The notes beneath the pieces were generated by a model. That model did not search any database. It was given only the letters and a program-made list of their open reading frames with translations, and was not told the origin of the DNA. A stretch of 64,000 nucleotides of DNA from Micromonospora lupini str. Lupac 08. GTDB taxonomy: Bacteria > Actinomycetota > Actinomycetes > Mycobacteriales > Micromonosporaceae. Shown here piece after piece: positions 9,199-18,240 of this stretch. Positions within the stretch are counted from its first letter, which is position 1; every line of letters begins with the position of its first letter. Location: contig NZ_HF570108.1 in the NCBI RefSeq assembly GCF_000297395.2, forward strand, positions 6,965,837 to 7,029,836. The letters are read 5' to 3'. The translations under genes were made by a program, and so were the position numbers.

Positions 9199-9202
<4 letters not shown>
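8006..9202 (+). CDS. Acyl-CoA dehydrogenase (first of two in the operon)
   Basis: A 398-residue flavoprotein that oxidises an acyl-CoA at the alpha-beta bond. The ATG at 8006 forms an ATGA overlap with the atuA stop. Conserved blocks are FPESVGGSGGDL, the FAD-site LAITEPDGGSDVAGIRTTA, YVVNGSKTYITSGHRAD, ERLSLATQAYATAQRC, RDRETFGRPLASRQLV, and C-terminal QLHGGFGYLRDAEVERHYRD with GIGGGTTEIMNEIIAK. The GG(T)TEIM end and general form match short- or branched-chain members. About 20 residues rich in Gly/Pro/Ala (near 110-130) form an unusual inserted loop. In Atu/Liu pathways such enzymes make the enoyl-CoA used by the carboxylase encoded next. Confidence 0.9.
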
Positions 9203-10800
<1,598 letters not shown>

Positions 10801-10803
10801 CCC

Positions 10804-10846
10804 GTGAGCGCGAGGAACGCAGCGAAGCGGAGTCCCGCAGTCGCGA
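10804..10846 (+). repeat. Dispersed intergenic repeat, copy A
   Basis: A 43-base element starting GTGAGCGCGAGGA and ending CCCGCAGTCGCGA. It fills the 68-base gap between the carboxylase beta and alpha genes, the only gap of any size within the later operon. It matches 25666-25708 on the other strand at 39 of 43 positions with no gaps. It is transcribed within the operon mRNA. Confidence 0.85.
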
Positions 10847-10868
10847 ACGAGAGGCAGGCTCAGCGCCG

Positions 10869-12914
10869 ATGATTCGGAAATTGCTCGTGGCCAACCGCGG
10901 GGAGATCGCCCGTCGGGTCTTCGCGACCTGCCGGGCGCTCGGCGTGCAGACCGTCGCCGTGCACTCCGACGCGGACGCCGACGCGCCGTTCGTGGCCGAG
11001 GCCGACCAGGCGGTGCGGTTGCCCGGTGACACGCCTGTCGAGACGTACCTGCGGGTCGAGAGGATCCTGGACGCGGCCCGGCGCAGCGGCGCGGACGCCG
11101 TCCACCCGGGTTACGGCTTTCTGGCCGAGAACGCCGAGTTCGCGGCGGCGGTGGCCGACGCGGGGCTGACCTGGGTCGGGCCGCCGGCCAAGGTGATCGC
11201 CGCGATGGGCGACAAGCTCGCGGCGAAGGCCCTGCTCGCCGAGGCGGGCGTGCCGATGCTGCCGAGCTGGACCGACACCGGCGAGGTCACGGACTTCCCG
11301 GTGCTGGTGAAGGCGTCCGCCGGTGGCGGCGGACGGGGCATGCGGGTCGTCCGGGACGCCGCCGGGCTTTCCGAGGCCGTCGCCTCCGCGCGCCGCGAGG
11401 CGGCTGCCGCGTTCGGTGACGGCACGGTCTTCATCGAGCGGTACGTCGAGCGCGGCCGGCACGTCGAGGTGCAGATCTTCGGCGACACCCACGGGACGGT
11501 GGTAGCTCTCGGCGAGCGGGACTGCTCGATCCAGCGGCGGCACCAGAAGATCGTCGAGGAGACTCCGGCGGTCGTCGATCCGGAGCTGCGGGCCCGCCTG
11601 CACGAGGCGGCGGTGGCGGCCGGCCGTGCCGTCGACTACGTGGGCGCGGGCACCGTGGAGTTCCTGCTCGCGCCGACCGGGGAGTTCTTCTTCCTGGAGA
11701 TGAACACCCGTCTCCAGGTCGAGCACCCGGTCACCGAGGCGGTCACCGGGCTGGACCTGGTCCGGTGGCAACTGCTCGTCGCCGAGGGCGAGCCGCTGCC
11801 GCTCGGGACCACCCCGCCGGTCGACGGCCACGCGATCGAGGTTCGCCTCTGCGCCGAGGACCCGGCCCAGGGTTTCCGCCCGGCCACCGGCACCCTGCAC
11901 CGGTTCGCCGTCCCCGGCGCGTCTGGCGGGTTCGCGCCCACGAAGGGGCTGCGACTCGACTCCGGCGTGGTGGACGGCTCGACGGTAGGCGTGCACTACG
12001 ACTCGATGCTGGCCAAGGTGGTCGCCTGGGCGCCGACCCGCGCCGAGGCCGCGCGCGCCCTCGCCGGCGCGTTGGCCCGCGCCGAGATCCACGGCGTCAC
12101 CACCAACCGGGACCTGCTGGTCCGGGTGCTGCGCAGCCCGGAGTTCGGTGCGGCACGAATCGACACCGGCTTCCTCGACAGGCATCCGGAGGTGTTCGCG
12201 CCCCTGCTCCCCGCCGACCGGCTCCCGCTGGCCGCCCTCGCGGCGGCGCTCGCCTCGGCCGCCGCGCGTCGCGCCGACGCCCGGGTGCTGGCCGGCCTGC
12301 CGTCGGGGTGGCGCAACGTGCCGGCCGTCGCGCAGGTCAGCCGCTTCACCGGCCCGGACGGCGAGATCGAGGTCCGCTACCGACTGGACCGCACGGGCGG
12401 GCTCGCCGAGTGGTCCGCCGCCCACAGCGCCGCCGACTCCACCGACCGCAGCGCCGCCGGCCCTGACGCTGAACGGTCTGTCGCGCTGGTCGAGGCCGCC
12501 CCGGCCCGGGTGGTGCTCGACGTCGACGGGGTGCGGCAGGCGTTCCGCGTACACCGTGCGGGGTCGGAGGTCTTCGTGGACGGCCCGGACGGGGCGGCGA
12601 GCCTCGTCGAGCTGCCGCGTCTCCCGCTGCCCACCGCGGCGGTGGCGGCCGGGTCGCTGCTCGCGCCGCTGCCCGGCGCGGTGACCCGGGTGCACGTCCA
12701 GGTCGGCCAGCGGGTCACGGCCGGCGATCCACTGCTCACGCTGGAAGCGATGAAGCTGGAACATCAGGTGCTGGCCCCGACCGACGGCGTGGTCACCGAG
12801 CTGCCGGTGCCGGCCGGCGGTCAGGTGCGGACGGGCGCGGTGCTGGCCGTCATCGACGGCTCCCCCGCAGCCGGCGACCCGACGCCGTCGAATCCCGAGG
12901 AGGACCCCCGATGA
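10869..12914 (+). CDS. Biotin carboxylase/BCCP (alpha) subunit of acyl-CoA carboxylase
   Basis: A 681-residue protein that carboxylates its own biotin with bicarbonate and ATP. Biotin carboxylase spans about 1-450: IRKLLVANRGEIARR, HPGYGFLAENAEFA, ATP-grasp loop VKASAGGGGRGMRVV, ERDCSIQRRHQKIVEE, EMNTRLQVEHPVTEAVTGLD and EVRLCAEDP. A linker of about 150 residues follows, as in MCC/GCC alpha chains. The biotinyl domain is about 600-670, with EAMKLEH and biotin acceptor Lys629. The usual Met after this Lys is Leu here. The end overlaps the next start by ATGA. With the beta subunit it probably acts on a 3-methyl-branched enoyl-CoA (methylcrotonyl- or geranyl-type). Confidence 0.92.
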   Translation: MIRKLLVANRGEIARRVFATCRALGVQTVAVHSDADADAPFVAEADQAVRLPGDTPVETYLRVERILDAARRSGADAVHPGYGFLAENAEFAAAVADAGLTWVGPPAKVIAAMGDKLAAKALLAEAGVPMLPSWTDTGEVTDFPVLVKASAGGGGRGMRVVRDAAGLSEAVASARREAAAAFGDGTVFIERYVERGRHVEVQIFGDTHGTVVALGERDCSIQRRHQKIVEETPAVVDPELRARLHEAAVAAGRAVDYVGAGTVEFLLAPTGEFFFLEMNTRLQVEHPVTEAVTGLDLVRWQLLVAEGEPLPLGTTPPVDGHAIEVRLCAEDPAQGFRPATGTLHRFAVPGASGGFAPTKGLRLDSGVVDGSTVGVHYDSMLAKVVAWAPTRAEAARALAGALARAEIHGVTTNRDLLVRVLRSPEFGAARIDTGFLDRHPEVFAPLLPADRLPLAALAAALASAAARRADARVLAGLPSGWRNVPAVAQVSRFTGPDGEIEVRYRLDRTGGLAEWSAAHSAADSTDRSAAGPDAERSVALVEAAPARVVLDVDGVRQAFRVHRAGSEVFVDGPDGAASLVELPRLPLPTAAVAAGSLLAPLPGAVTRVHVQVGQRVTAGDPLLTLEAMKLEHQVLAPTDGVVTELPVPAGGQVRTGAVLAVIDGSPAAGDPTPSNPEEDPR

Positions 12915-14101
12915 CCTTCGACCTCACCCCCGAGCAGGACCAGTTGCGCGACGCCGTGCGGGCGCTCGGCCGCCGGTACGGCCACGGCTACTTCGTCGAG
13001 AAGGCGAAGGCCGGTGAGCACACCACCGAGCTGTGGGCGGAGGCCGGACGGCTCGGCTATCTGGGGGTCAACATCCCCACCGAGTACGGCGGCGGGGGCG
13101 GCGGCATCACCGAGCTGGCCATCGTCTGCGAGGAGTTGGCGGCGGCGGGGTGCCCGCTGCTGCTGCTGGTGGTCTCCCCCGCCATCGCGGCGACGGTGCT
13201 CGCCCGGCACGGCACCGAGGAGCAGCGCAAACGGCACCTGCCCGGCCTCGCGGACGGCTCGGCGAAGATCGTCTTCGCGATCACCGAGCCGGAGGCCGGT
13301 TCGAACTTCCACCGCCTCGGCACGGTGGCCCGCCGCGACGGCGACGACTGGGTGCTGAACGGCCGCAAGTGCTACATCTCCGGGGTCGACGAGGCCGGTC
13401 ACGTGCTGGTGGTGGCGCGTGTCGCCGTCAATGACGGCCCAGCTGGTTCAGCGGATACGTCTCCGCAGAAGCTCAAGCCGGCGCTGTTCCTGGTGCCGAC
13501 CGACGCGGCCGGGCTGACCCGGTCCAAGCTGGACATGGAGATCGTGTCTCCGGAGAACCAGTTCCTGCTCTACCTGGACGACGTGCGGGTGCCCGCCGAC
13601 GCACTGCTCGGTGAGTCGCTGGACGCCGGGCTGCCGGCGCTCTTCGCCGGGCTCAACCCGGAGCGCATCACGGTGGCGGCGATGGGCGCGGGCACCGGCC
13701 GGTACGCCATCGAGCGGGCCAGCGGGTACACCGCCACCCGCAAGGTGTGGGGTGGCCGCAGCATCGGTTCGCACCAGGGGGTGTCGCATCCCCTCGCGCA
13801 CGCGGCGGTGCAGGTGGAACTGGCCCGCCTCATGATCCAGAAGGCGGCCACCCTGTACGACGCCGGCCGTGACCTGGAGGCCGGGGTGGCCGGCAACATG
13901 GCCAAGTACGCGGCCGGGGAAGCCGCCGCGCTCGCCGTGGACACCGCCGTCCAGGCCCTCGGCGGGGCGGGCATGACCACCGAGTACGGGGTGGCCACCC
14001 TGCTCGGCGCGGTCCGGGCCGGCCGGATCGCCCCGGTCAGCCGGGAGATGATCCTCAACTTCGTCGCCCAGCACGTCCTCGGCCAGGACAAGTCCTACTG
14101 A
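12911..14101 (+). CDS. Acyl-CoA dehydrogenase (second in the operon)
   Basis: A 396-residue acyl-CoA dehydrogenase translationally coupled to the carboxylase alpha gene. Blocks in order are FDLTPEQDQLRDAVRALGRR, NIPTEYGGGGGG, FAITEPEAGSNFHRLGTVAR (FAD/substrate), VLNGRKCYISGVDEAGHVLV, NPERITVAAMGAGTGRYAIE, RKVWGGRSIGSHQGVSHPLA and VQALGGAGMTTEYGVATLLG. It differs clearly from the first dehydrogenase, with no inserted loop and a VWGGRSIGSHQ substrate region, so the two probably act on different intermediates. From memory, AtuD and AtuE give a precedent: two dehydrogenases with different chain preference flanking one carboxylase. Last gene of the operon; a palindromic element follows. Confidence 0.9.
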   Translation: MTFDLTPEQDQLRDAVRALGRRYGHGYFVEKAKAGEHTTELWAEAGRLGYLGVNIPTEYGGGGGGITELAIVCEELAAAGCPLLLLVVSPAIAATVLARHGTEEQRKRHLPGLADGSAKIVFAITEPEAGSNFHRLGTVARRDGDDWVLNGRKCYISGVDEAGHVLVVARVAVNDGPAGSADTSPQKLKPALFLVPTDAAGLTRSKLDMEIVSPENQFLLYLDDVRVPADALLGESLDAGLPALFAGLNPERITVAAMGAGTGRYAIERASGYTATRKVWGGRSIGSHQGVSHPLAHAAVQVELARLMIQKAATLYDAGRDLEAGVAGNMAKYAAGEAAALAVDTAVQALGGAGMTTEYGVATLLGAVRAGRIAPVSREMILNFVAQHVLGQDKSY

Positions 14102-14135
14102 GGCCGCCGACCGTCCGGCCCGGCCTGCCCGGCCC

Positions 14136-14217
14136 GGTGATCGACACCGGTTTCCTTGAACCCGGGGTGTCCAAGGCCCATCGATGCCCCGACTTCATGG
14201 AACCGGTGTCGATCACC
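14136..14217. repeat. Long palindromic intergenic element between convergent genes
   Basis: Arms 14136-14155 (GGTGATCGACACCGGTTTCC) and 14199-14217 are reverse complements, with one extra T in the left arm. Inside, CGGGG (14163-14167) can pair with CCCCG (14187-14191). It separates the end of the catabolic operon from the convergent membrane-protein gene, so it can act as a bidirectional terminator. It is longer than an ordinary terminator and looks like a repeat family member. Confidence 0.75.
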
Positions 14218-14234
14218 TGCGGTCTGTTCCCTGG

Positions 14235-15248
14235 CTACGCCCGCTGCGGGCGCGAATGCTCGCGGTGGTGCAGGATCGCCACGGCCACCGCGAAGAGCAC
14301 GACGGGTGCCAACACCAACGTCGACCACTGCGCCCCGGTGAGCGCGTCGGGGACACCGTCGTGGCTGGAGTGCTCCAGGAACGTCCCGGTGGTCTTGAGC
14401 CCCACCCGGGTGAGCAGCAGCGTGACGCCCACCGGGACGACGAGCGCGAGCAGGCGCAGCCGGAGCACCGTCGGCGTCGACAGGATGACGAGGGCGAAGA
14501 GCAGGTATCCCGCGGTCAGCAGGATCGCCTCGACCCGGCCGACACCGACCGTGAAGATCCACGTGCCGTAGATGGGCGACGTAGAGTCGTCGGCGCCGGT
14601 CAGCATGGCGACGCTCGGAGCACCGACGCTTACCACCGTCGCCGCCGCGAGTGTGCCGAGCCGCCAGCGGGCGAGGACAGCCGTGGCGGAACGGGAAGCG
14701 CGGACGGCGAGTGCCAGCGGGACCATCGCGGCGAGCACGGCGGGCCAGAGGTTGCGGACAGTCGAATACTGCCCGTATGCCTCGGCGACCCGAACCACCT
14801 CGTACGCCGCACCGCCGACGGCGATCGCAGCCGCCGCCCGCCCCCGCCCGAGTGCGGCGAACACCGCGACGACGAGCCAGAGCGCCGCCAGGGGACCACC
14901 CGGCCAGAGGACGAACGGCTCACCGATCCCGTCCGGATAGCTCTGCGCGTACATGCTGAGGTGCAGAACCGGAACGCGCGCGGCGTGCACGAACAACAGC
15001 AGCGCGGCGATCAGGCCCAGCACCTGCGCCGCGTCCCGCCACGCCTCGACCGAGAACCGGGCGCCGACCTGGCGTACGTGCGCCCGAACCGCCCCACCGA
15101 GCAGGGCGGACACGTCTCGGGCCAGGGGTCTGCGCTGGCCCGGCGCGGCGTCGTCAAGCAACACCCCGATCATCTCGTCCTCGTACTGCCGGCGGTACGC
15201 GCGCGGATAGCAGCCCAGCAGCAACCGGTAGACCTGGTGCAACGTCAC
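14235..15248 (-). CDS. Polytopic membrane protein of unknown function, paired with PadR
   Basis: A 337-residue protein with a soluble N terminus (about 1-65, MTLHQVYRLLLGCYPRAYRRQYEDEM, a motif often seen before integral membrane regions of such proteins) and about seven or eight hydrophobic segments from residue 72 to the end. Its start overlaps the stop of the PadR gene by ATGA, so the two form a coupled pair. From memory, PadR plus a membrane protein with a YP..YR..Y.DEM start is a recurring actinobacterial arrangement with no established biochemical role. No enzyme motif is visible. Confidence 0.7.
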   Translation of the reverse strand: MTLHQVYRLLLGCYPRAYRRQYEDEMIGVLLDDAAPGQRRPLARDVSALLGGAVRAHVRQVGARFSVEAWRDAAQVLGLIAALLLFVHAARVPVLHLSMYAQSYPDGIGEPFVLWPGGPLAALWLVVAVFAALGRGRAAAAIAVGGAAYEVVRVAEAYGQYSTVRNLWPAVLAAMVPLALAVRASRSATAVLARWRLGTLAAATVVSVGAPSVAMLTGADDSTSPIYGTWIFTVGVGRVEAILLTAGYLLFALVILSTPTVLRLRLLALVVPVGVTLLLTRVGLKTTGTFLEHSSHDGVPDALTGAQWSTLVLAPVVLFAVAVAILHHREHSRPQRA

Positions 15249-15592
15249 GCGGCACCGCCTTCGACGATGAGGCCGGCACGGCGCAGCCGCACGCTCGCCG
15301 CGTCGGCGTTGCTGCGCAGGCGCGCCGACTCCTCGGCCAGGCGTTGCACGCCGGCGGCGGTCAGTCGGTAGTACCGCCGCAACCTGGACTGCACCTGCTC
15401 CTCGCGTTCAACGTCGATGAGGCCCTCGGTACGCAGCCGGTCCAGCGCCGCGTAGAGGGTGCCGGCGCGCAGGTCGACGCGCCCGTCGGAGATCCGGCGG
15501 ACCTCGTCGAGGACGGCGTATCCGTGCCGTGGGGCCTCGACGAGCGCGGTGAGGATCAGATAGGTCGATTCGTGCAGGGAAGCCTTCGCCAT
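15245..15592 (-). CDS. PadR-family transcriptional regulator
   Basis: A 115-residue PadR protein. It begins MAKASLHESTYLILTALVEAPRHGYAVLDEV, the winged-helix signature of the family, followed by VDLRAGTLYAALDRLRTEGLI, the recognition helix and wing. The C-terminal helix (about 80-115) is the dimerisation coil typical of short PadR (subfamily 2) proteins. It lies directly upstream of a membrane-protein gene and probably represses the pair through the palindrome at 15602-15622. Confidence 0.88.
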   Translation of the reverse strand: MAKASLHESTYLILTALVEAPRHGYAVLDEVRRISDGRVDLRAGTLYAALDRLRTEGLIDVEREEQVQSRLRRYYRLTAAGVQRLAEESARLRSNADAASVRLRRAGLIVEGGAA

Positions 15593-15601
15593 CGCCGCAG
15601 T

Positions 15602-15622
15602 ATATACAGTCAGAATGTATAT
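15602..15622 (-). promoter_or_regulatory. PadR operator candidate
   Basis: ATATACA-N7-TGTATAT is a perfect 7-base inverted repeat in a very A/T-rich patch, 10 bases before the PadR start codon on the minus strand. The same bases hold the best -10-like hexamers of that promoter, so a bound dimer would block transcription. Autoregulation from such sites is usual for PadR proteins. Confidence 0.65.
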
Positions 15623-15645
15623 GCGGAACGGCCGCCCTCGCGGGA

Positions 15646-16803
15646 TCAGTGGGGGATTCGGCAGGCGGCGTCGATGCGGTGGACCGGGCGGACGCGGCGG
15701 CCCATCCCCTCCAGCAGCGAGTCCTCGATGTGGAAGTCGTGGATCCGCAGCCGGTGCCGGGGCAGCTCCTCCTCGGTCGGGCAGAGCACCTGCGCGCGGA
15801 CGAGGTCGACCGGTACGTATCGGACCCCACCCCGTTCCTGCAGGATCACCATGTTGACGTCGTCGGTGGTCACCACGTGCCCCCGGACGTCCTCGGTCGG
15901 GCCGTTCTCGGCGCCCACCGTGGTCACGGTGAGCGGGAGCACCGGGGTGCTGATCACCGGCAGCGCGGCCCAGACCAGCATGGCCAGCACCGCCACCTCG
16001 GTCAGCGACGCCAGCGGCCGAATCACCATCCCCGGCAGCGGTCCCGCGATGAACAGGGCCAGCAGCGGAGGCACCACGATGAGCACCAGCACCAGGCGCT
16101 CACTGCCCTGCTCCACCGCGTCGCGCAGGGTGGGCAGCATCAGCCAGCCATACCCGGCGAGCAGCGCGGCGATCGCCGACAACCGGGGTAGGACCCACTC
16201 GTGCAGGCGGTCCGGACGGAGCTGGAACGCGGCAGCGAACGCCGGCAGCAGCAGCGGCAGGTAGAGCAGCGGCCAGGTGAGCAGGGCGAGCAGGAAACTC
16301 GCCACCACGACCCAGGCCGGGGTGAGGTCCGCCCAACGGGCGAAGAGCGGGCGGCGAAGAGTGCCCGGCGGCAACCGGTCCACGCTCACGGCCAGCACCG
16401 CGCCGAGCGCGAAGACGGCGACCAGCCCGGTGGAGAGCAGCCGGGCCGCGGTGGTCAGAAACCCGGCGAGCAGGTTGACCGGGCCGACGTTCGCGACCAG
16501 CAGCAGCGTGGTCTGGAGCTCCCCGCCCGCCTCCACGCCGAGTCGCAGCACCGAGAAGATCGCCGGCACGCCCACGACGGCCGTCCAGAACGACTGGCTG
16601 GCCCGCGCCCGCCGCTCCGCCGGGTCCCACCGCACCGGCACCTGCTCGACGTCGGCGACCGGTACCGCCGGCTCGGCGCGCGGCACCCCGGTCGGCCACC
16701 CGGCAGCGTCCACCTCGACGTGGTCGGTCGGCACGGACGCGCGGGGCGGGGGCACCGGGCCGTCGGCGCTCGCGTCACCGGTGGCGGTCGGCGCGGTGCT
16801 CAC
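15646..16803 (-). CDS. Multi-pass membrane protein coupled to a solute-binding lipoprotein
   Basis: A 385-residue protein. The first ~80 residues are Pro/Thr-rich and probably cytosolic. Six or more membrane segments lie between about 90 and 300 (for example VVASFLLALLTWPLLYLPLL and LVLVLIVVPPLLALFIAGPL). A soluble C-terminal domain (about 305-385) begins after TVTTVGAENGPTEDVRGHVV. The GTG at 16803 overlaps the stop of the binding-protein gene (GTGA), so the two products are probably made together. There is no ABC permease EAA loop and no ATPase gene nearby, so this is not an ordinary importer. I do not recognise the family. Confidence 0.65.
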   Translation of the reverse strand: MSTAPTATGDASADGPVPPPRASVPTDHVEVDAAGWPTGVPRAEPAVPVADVEQVPVRWDPAERRARASQSFWTAVVGVPAIFSVLRLGVEAGGELQTTLLLVANVGPVNLLAGFLTTAARLLSTGLVAVFALGAVLAVSVDRLPPGTLRRPLFARWADLTPAWVVVASFLLALLTWPLLYLPLLLPAFAAAFQLRPDRLHEWVLPRLSAIAALLAGYGWLMLPTLRDAVEQGSERLVLVLIVVPPLLALFIAGPLPGMVIRPLASLTEVAVLAMLVWAALPVISTPVLPLTVTTVGAENGPTEDVRGHVVTTDDVNMVILQERGGVRYVPVDLVRAQVLCPTEEELPRHRLRIHDFHIEDSLLEGMGRRVRPVHRIDAACRIPH

Positions 16804-17741
16804 CGCCGGGGCGCCTTGTCGTCGAAGTCGACAAGCTTCGGCACCTCCAGTGGCTGGGGCTGGCTCTTCTCGGCGCGCAGCCACGGGCCCAGCGTCCGGT
16901 TGTACGCCGTCAGCCACGGGCTGGCCTGCCCGTCGCGGCCCTGCTGGTAGCTCTTCTGCAGGAAGTAGGCCACCAGGTCACGCAGCGCCGGATCACCGAT
17001 CGGCACGCCGATGCCCAGCAACTCGCTCGTGCCGAAGGGCAGGTCGACGATCTCGAACTCCTTGGGGTACGTGGCCAGGAAGCCCGCGAGGATCGTCTCG
17101 TCCGAGCTGACCGCGTCGTACCGGCCGGCCCGGATGCCGGCCACGCAGTCCCACACGTCCTTCACCACCAGCGCCTTGACCTGGCGCTTCTCCAGCTCGC
17201 CCTCGGTGGTGGAGCCCCCGGTGGTGCAGACCTTGTAGGCCGGGTCGCGCAGGTCCTCGAGGGTGCGGATCTTGTCCTTCAGCCGGACCGGCACCAGCAC
17301 CTCCTGGGTGGTGACGAAGTACGGCCCGGCGAAGCTGACCAGCTTCTTGCGCTCCTCGGTCATCGAGAAACTGGACACCACCAGGTCGACGGTGCCGCCC
17401 TGCAGGTACGGGATCCGGTCCTCGGTGGCCGCCGACACGAACTCCAACTGCTGCTCGCCCTCGTAGCCGAGGGAAGCGGCGATGTACCGACCGATCTCGA
17501 CGTCGAAGCCGACGTGCTGGCCGTTGCGGAGGTCACCCATCAACGGCTCGTTGGTGGCGACGCCGATGCGCAGCTTCGACTGCCCGTAGATGTGCGACTC
17601 GCGCATCTTCTCCTGCACCGTCGGCAGGTCCGGCTCCTTGCGACTGTCACAGCCGGCGGCGGCGGCCAGGGTGAGGGTCAGCGCGACCGCAAGCGTCGTC
17701 GCGACCGAGCGGAGCCGGGACTGGGAACTAAATACGTTCAT
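16800..17741 (-). CDS. Extracellular solute-binding lipoprotein (GluB/GlnH-like, SBP family 3)
   Basis: A 313-residue amino-acid-type binding protein. The signal ends LAAAAGC, with Cys31 as the lipidation site. The two-lobed domain runs about 55-300: KLRIGVATNEPLMG, HVGFDVEIGRYIAASLG, DRIPYLQGGTVDLVVSSFSM, TEERKKLVSFAGPYFVTTQE, VCTTGGSTTEGEL, and RYDAVSSDETILAGF. The last stretch resembles the mycobacterial sensor GlnH. The ATG at 17741 fits the signal peptide. No transporter permease or ATPase accompanies it, only the membrane protein that follows, which suggests sensing or an unusual uptake route rather than a normal ABC importer. Confidence 0.82.
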   Translation of the reverse strand: MNVFSSQSRLRSVATTLAVALTLTLAAAAGCDSRKEPDLPTVQEKMRESHIYGQSKLRIGVATNEPLMGDLRNGQHVGFDVEIGRYIAASLGYEGEQQLEFVSAATEDRIPYLQGGTVDLVVSSFSMTEERKKLVSFAGPYFVTTQEVLVPVRLKDKIRTLEDLRDPAYKVCTTGGSTTEGELEKRQVKALVVKDVWDCVAGIRAGRYDAVSSDETILAGFLATYPKEFEIVDLPFGTSELLGIGVPIGDPALRDLVAYFLQKSYQQGRDGQASPWLTAYNRTLGPWLRAEKSQPQPLEVPKLVDFDDKAPRR

Positions 17742-17898
17742 GGGCGACCTCGCTGACGGAGCAGCCTGCGGAACACCGAGAGTAGCGAGTCCGGTCCACT
17801 GTGTGTGCACGCCCACTCGGCCCTTTCGATCAACGCCGATCGGCGCGGCGGATCGCCTCTGCGGTTGACAGCGGGCCCGACCACGACATGCTGGAGGG

Positions 17899-18240
17899 GT
17901 GAGACGACTGTCCAGGATCGATGCGCGGATGGTGGCGGCGGTCGCCGCGTCGGGAGCCGTCGCGCTGCTGGCCCTGCTTGTCGTTCTGCGCCGGCAGGAC
18001 CTTCTCGGTGTGGTCCTCGCACTGCTCTGCGTGCTGCTGGCCATGGTCGCCGCGGTCGCCGTGTCCGCCGCCCGCCAGCGTGCCGAACCGGAGCCGCCGG
18101 ACCAACCGCACGCCACCGCGCCGCCGGACCTGATGCCGTACGGGATCGACGCGGACACGCTCGACGCCCTGGACAGCAGGGACGCGTTGCGGGCGGTGCG
18201 GGACCGGGGACGGGCGCGCGGCGGGTTCAGCGACCGGTGA
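17899..18240 (+). CDS. Small membrane protein of unknown function
   Basis: A 113-residue protein starting at GTG after GGAGG (17892). Two adjacent hydrophobic segments (about 12-27 and 34-53) are followed by a soluble, acidic/Pro-containing C-terminal half with DLMPYGIDADTLDALDSRDALRAVRDRGRARGG. It ends inside the 3' end of the convergent kinase gene, with a 14-base overlap. Divergent from the binding-protein gene. No homologous domain recognised. Confidence 0.6.
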   Translation: MRRLSRIDARMVAAVAASGAVALLALLVVLRRQDLLGVVLALLCVLLAMVAAVAVSAARQRAEPEPPDQPHATAPPDLMPYGIDADTLDALDSRDALRAVRDRGRARGGFSDR

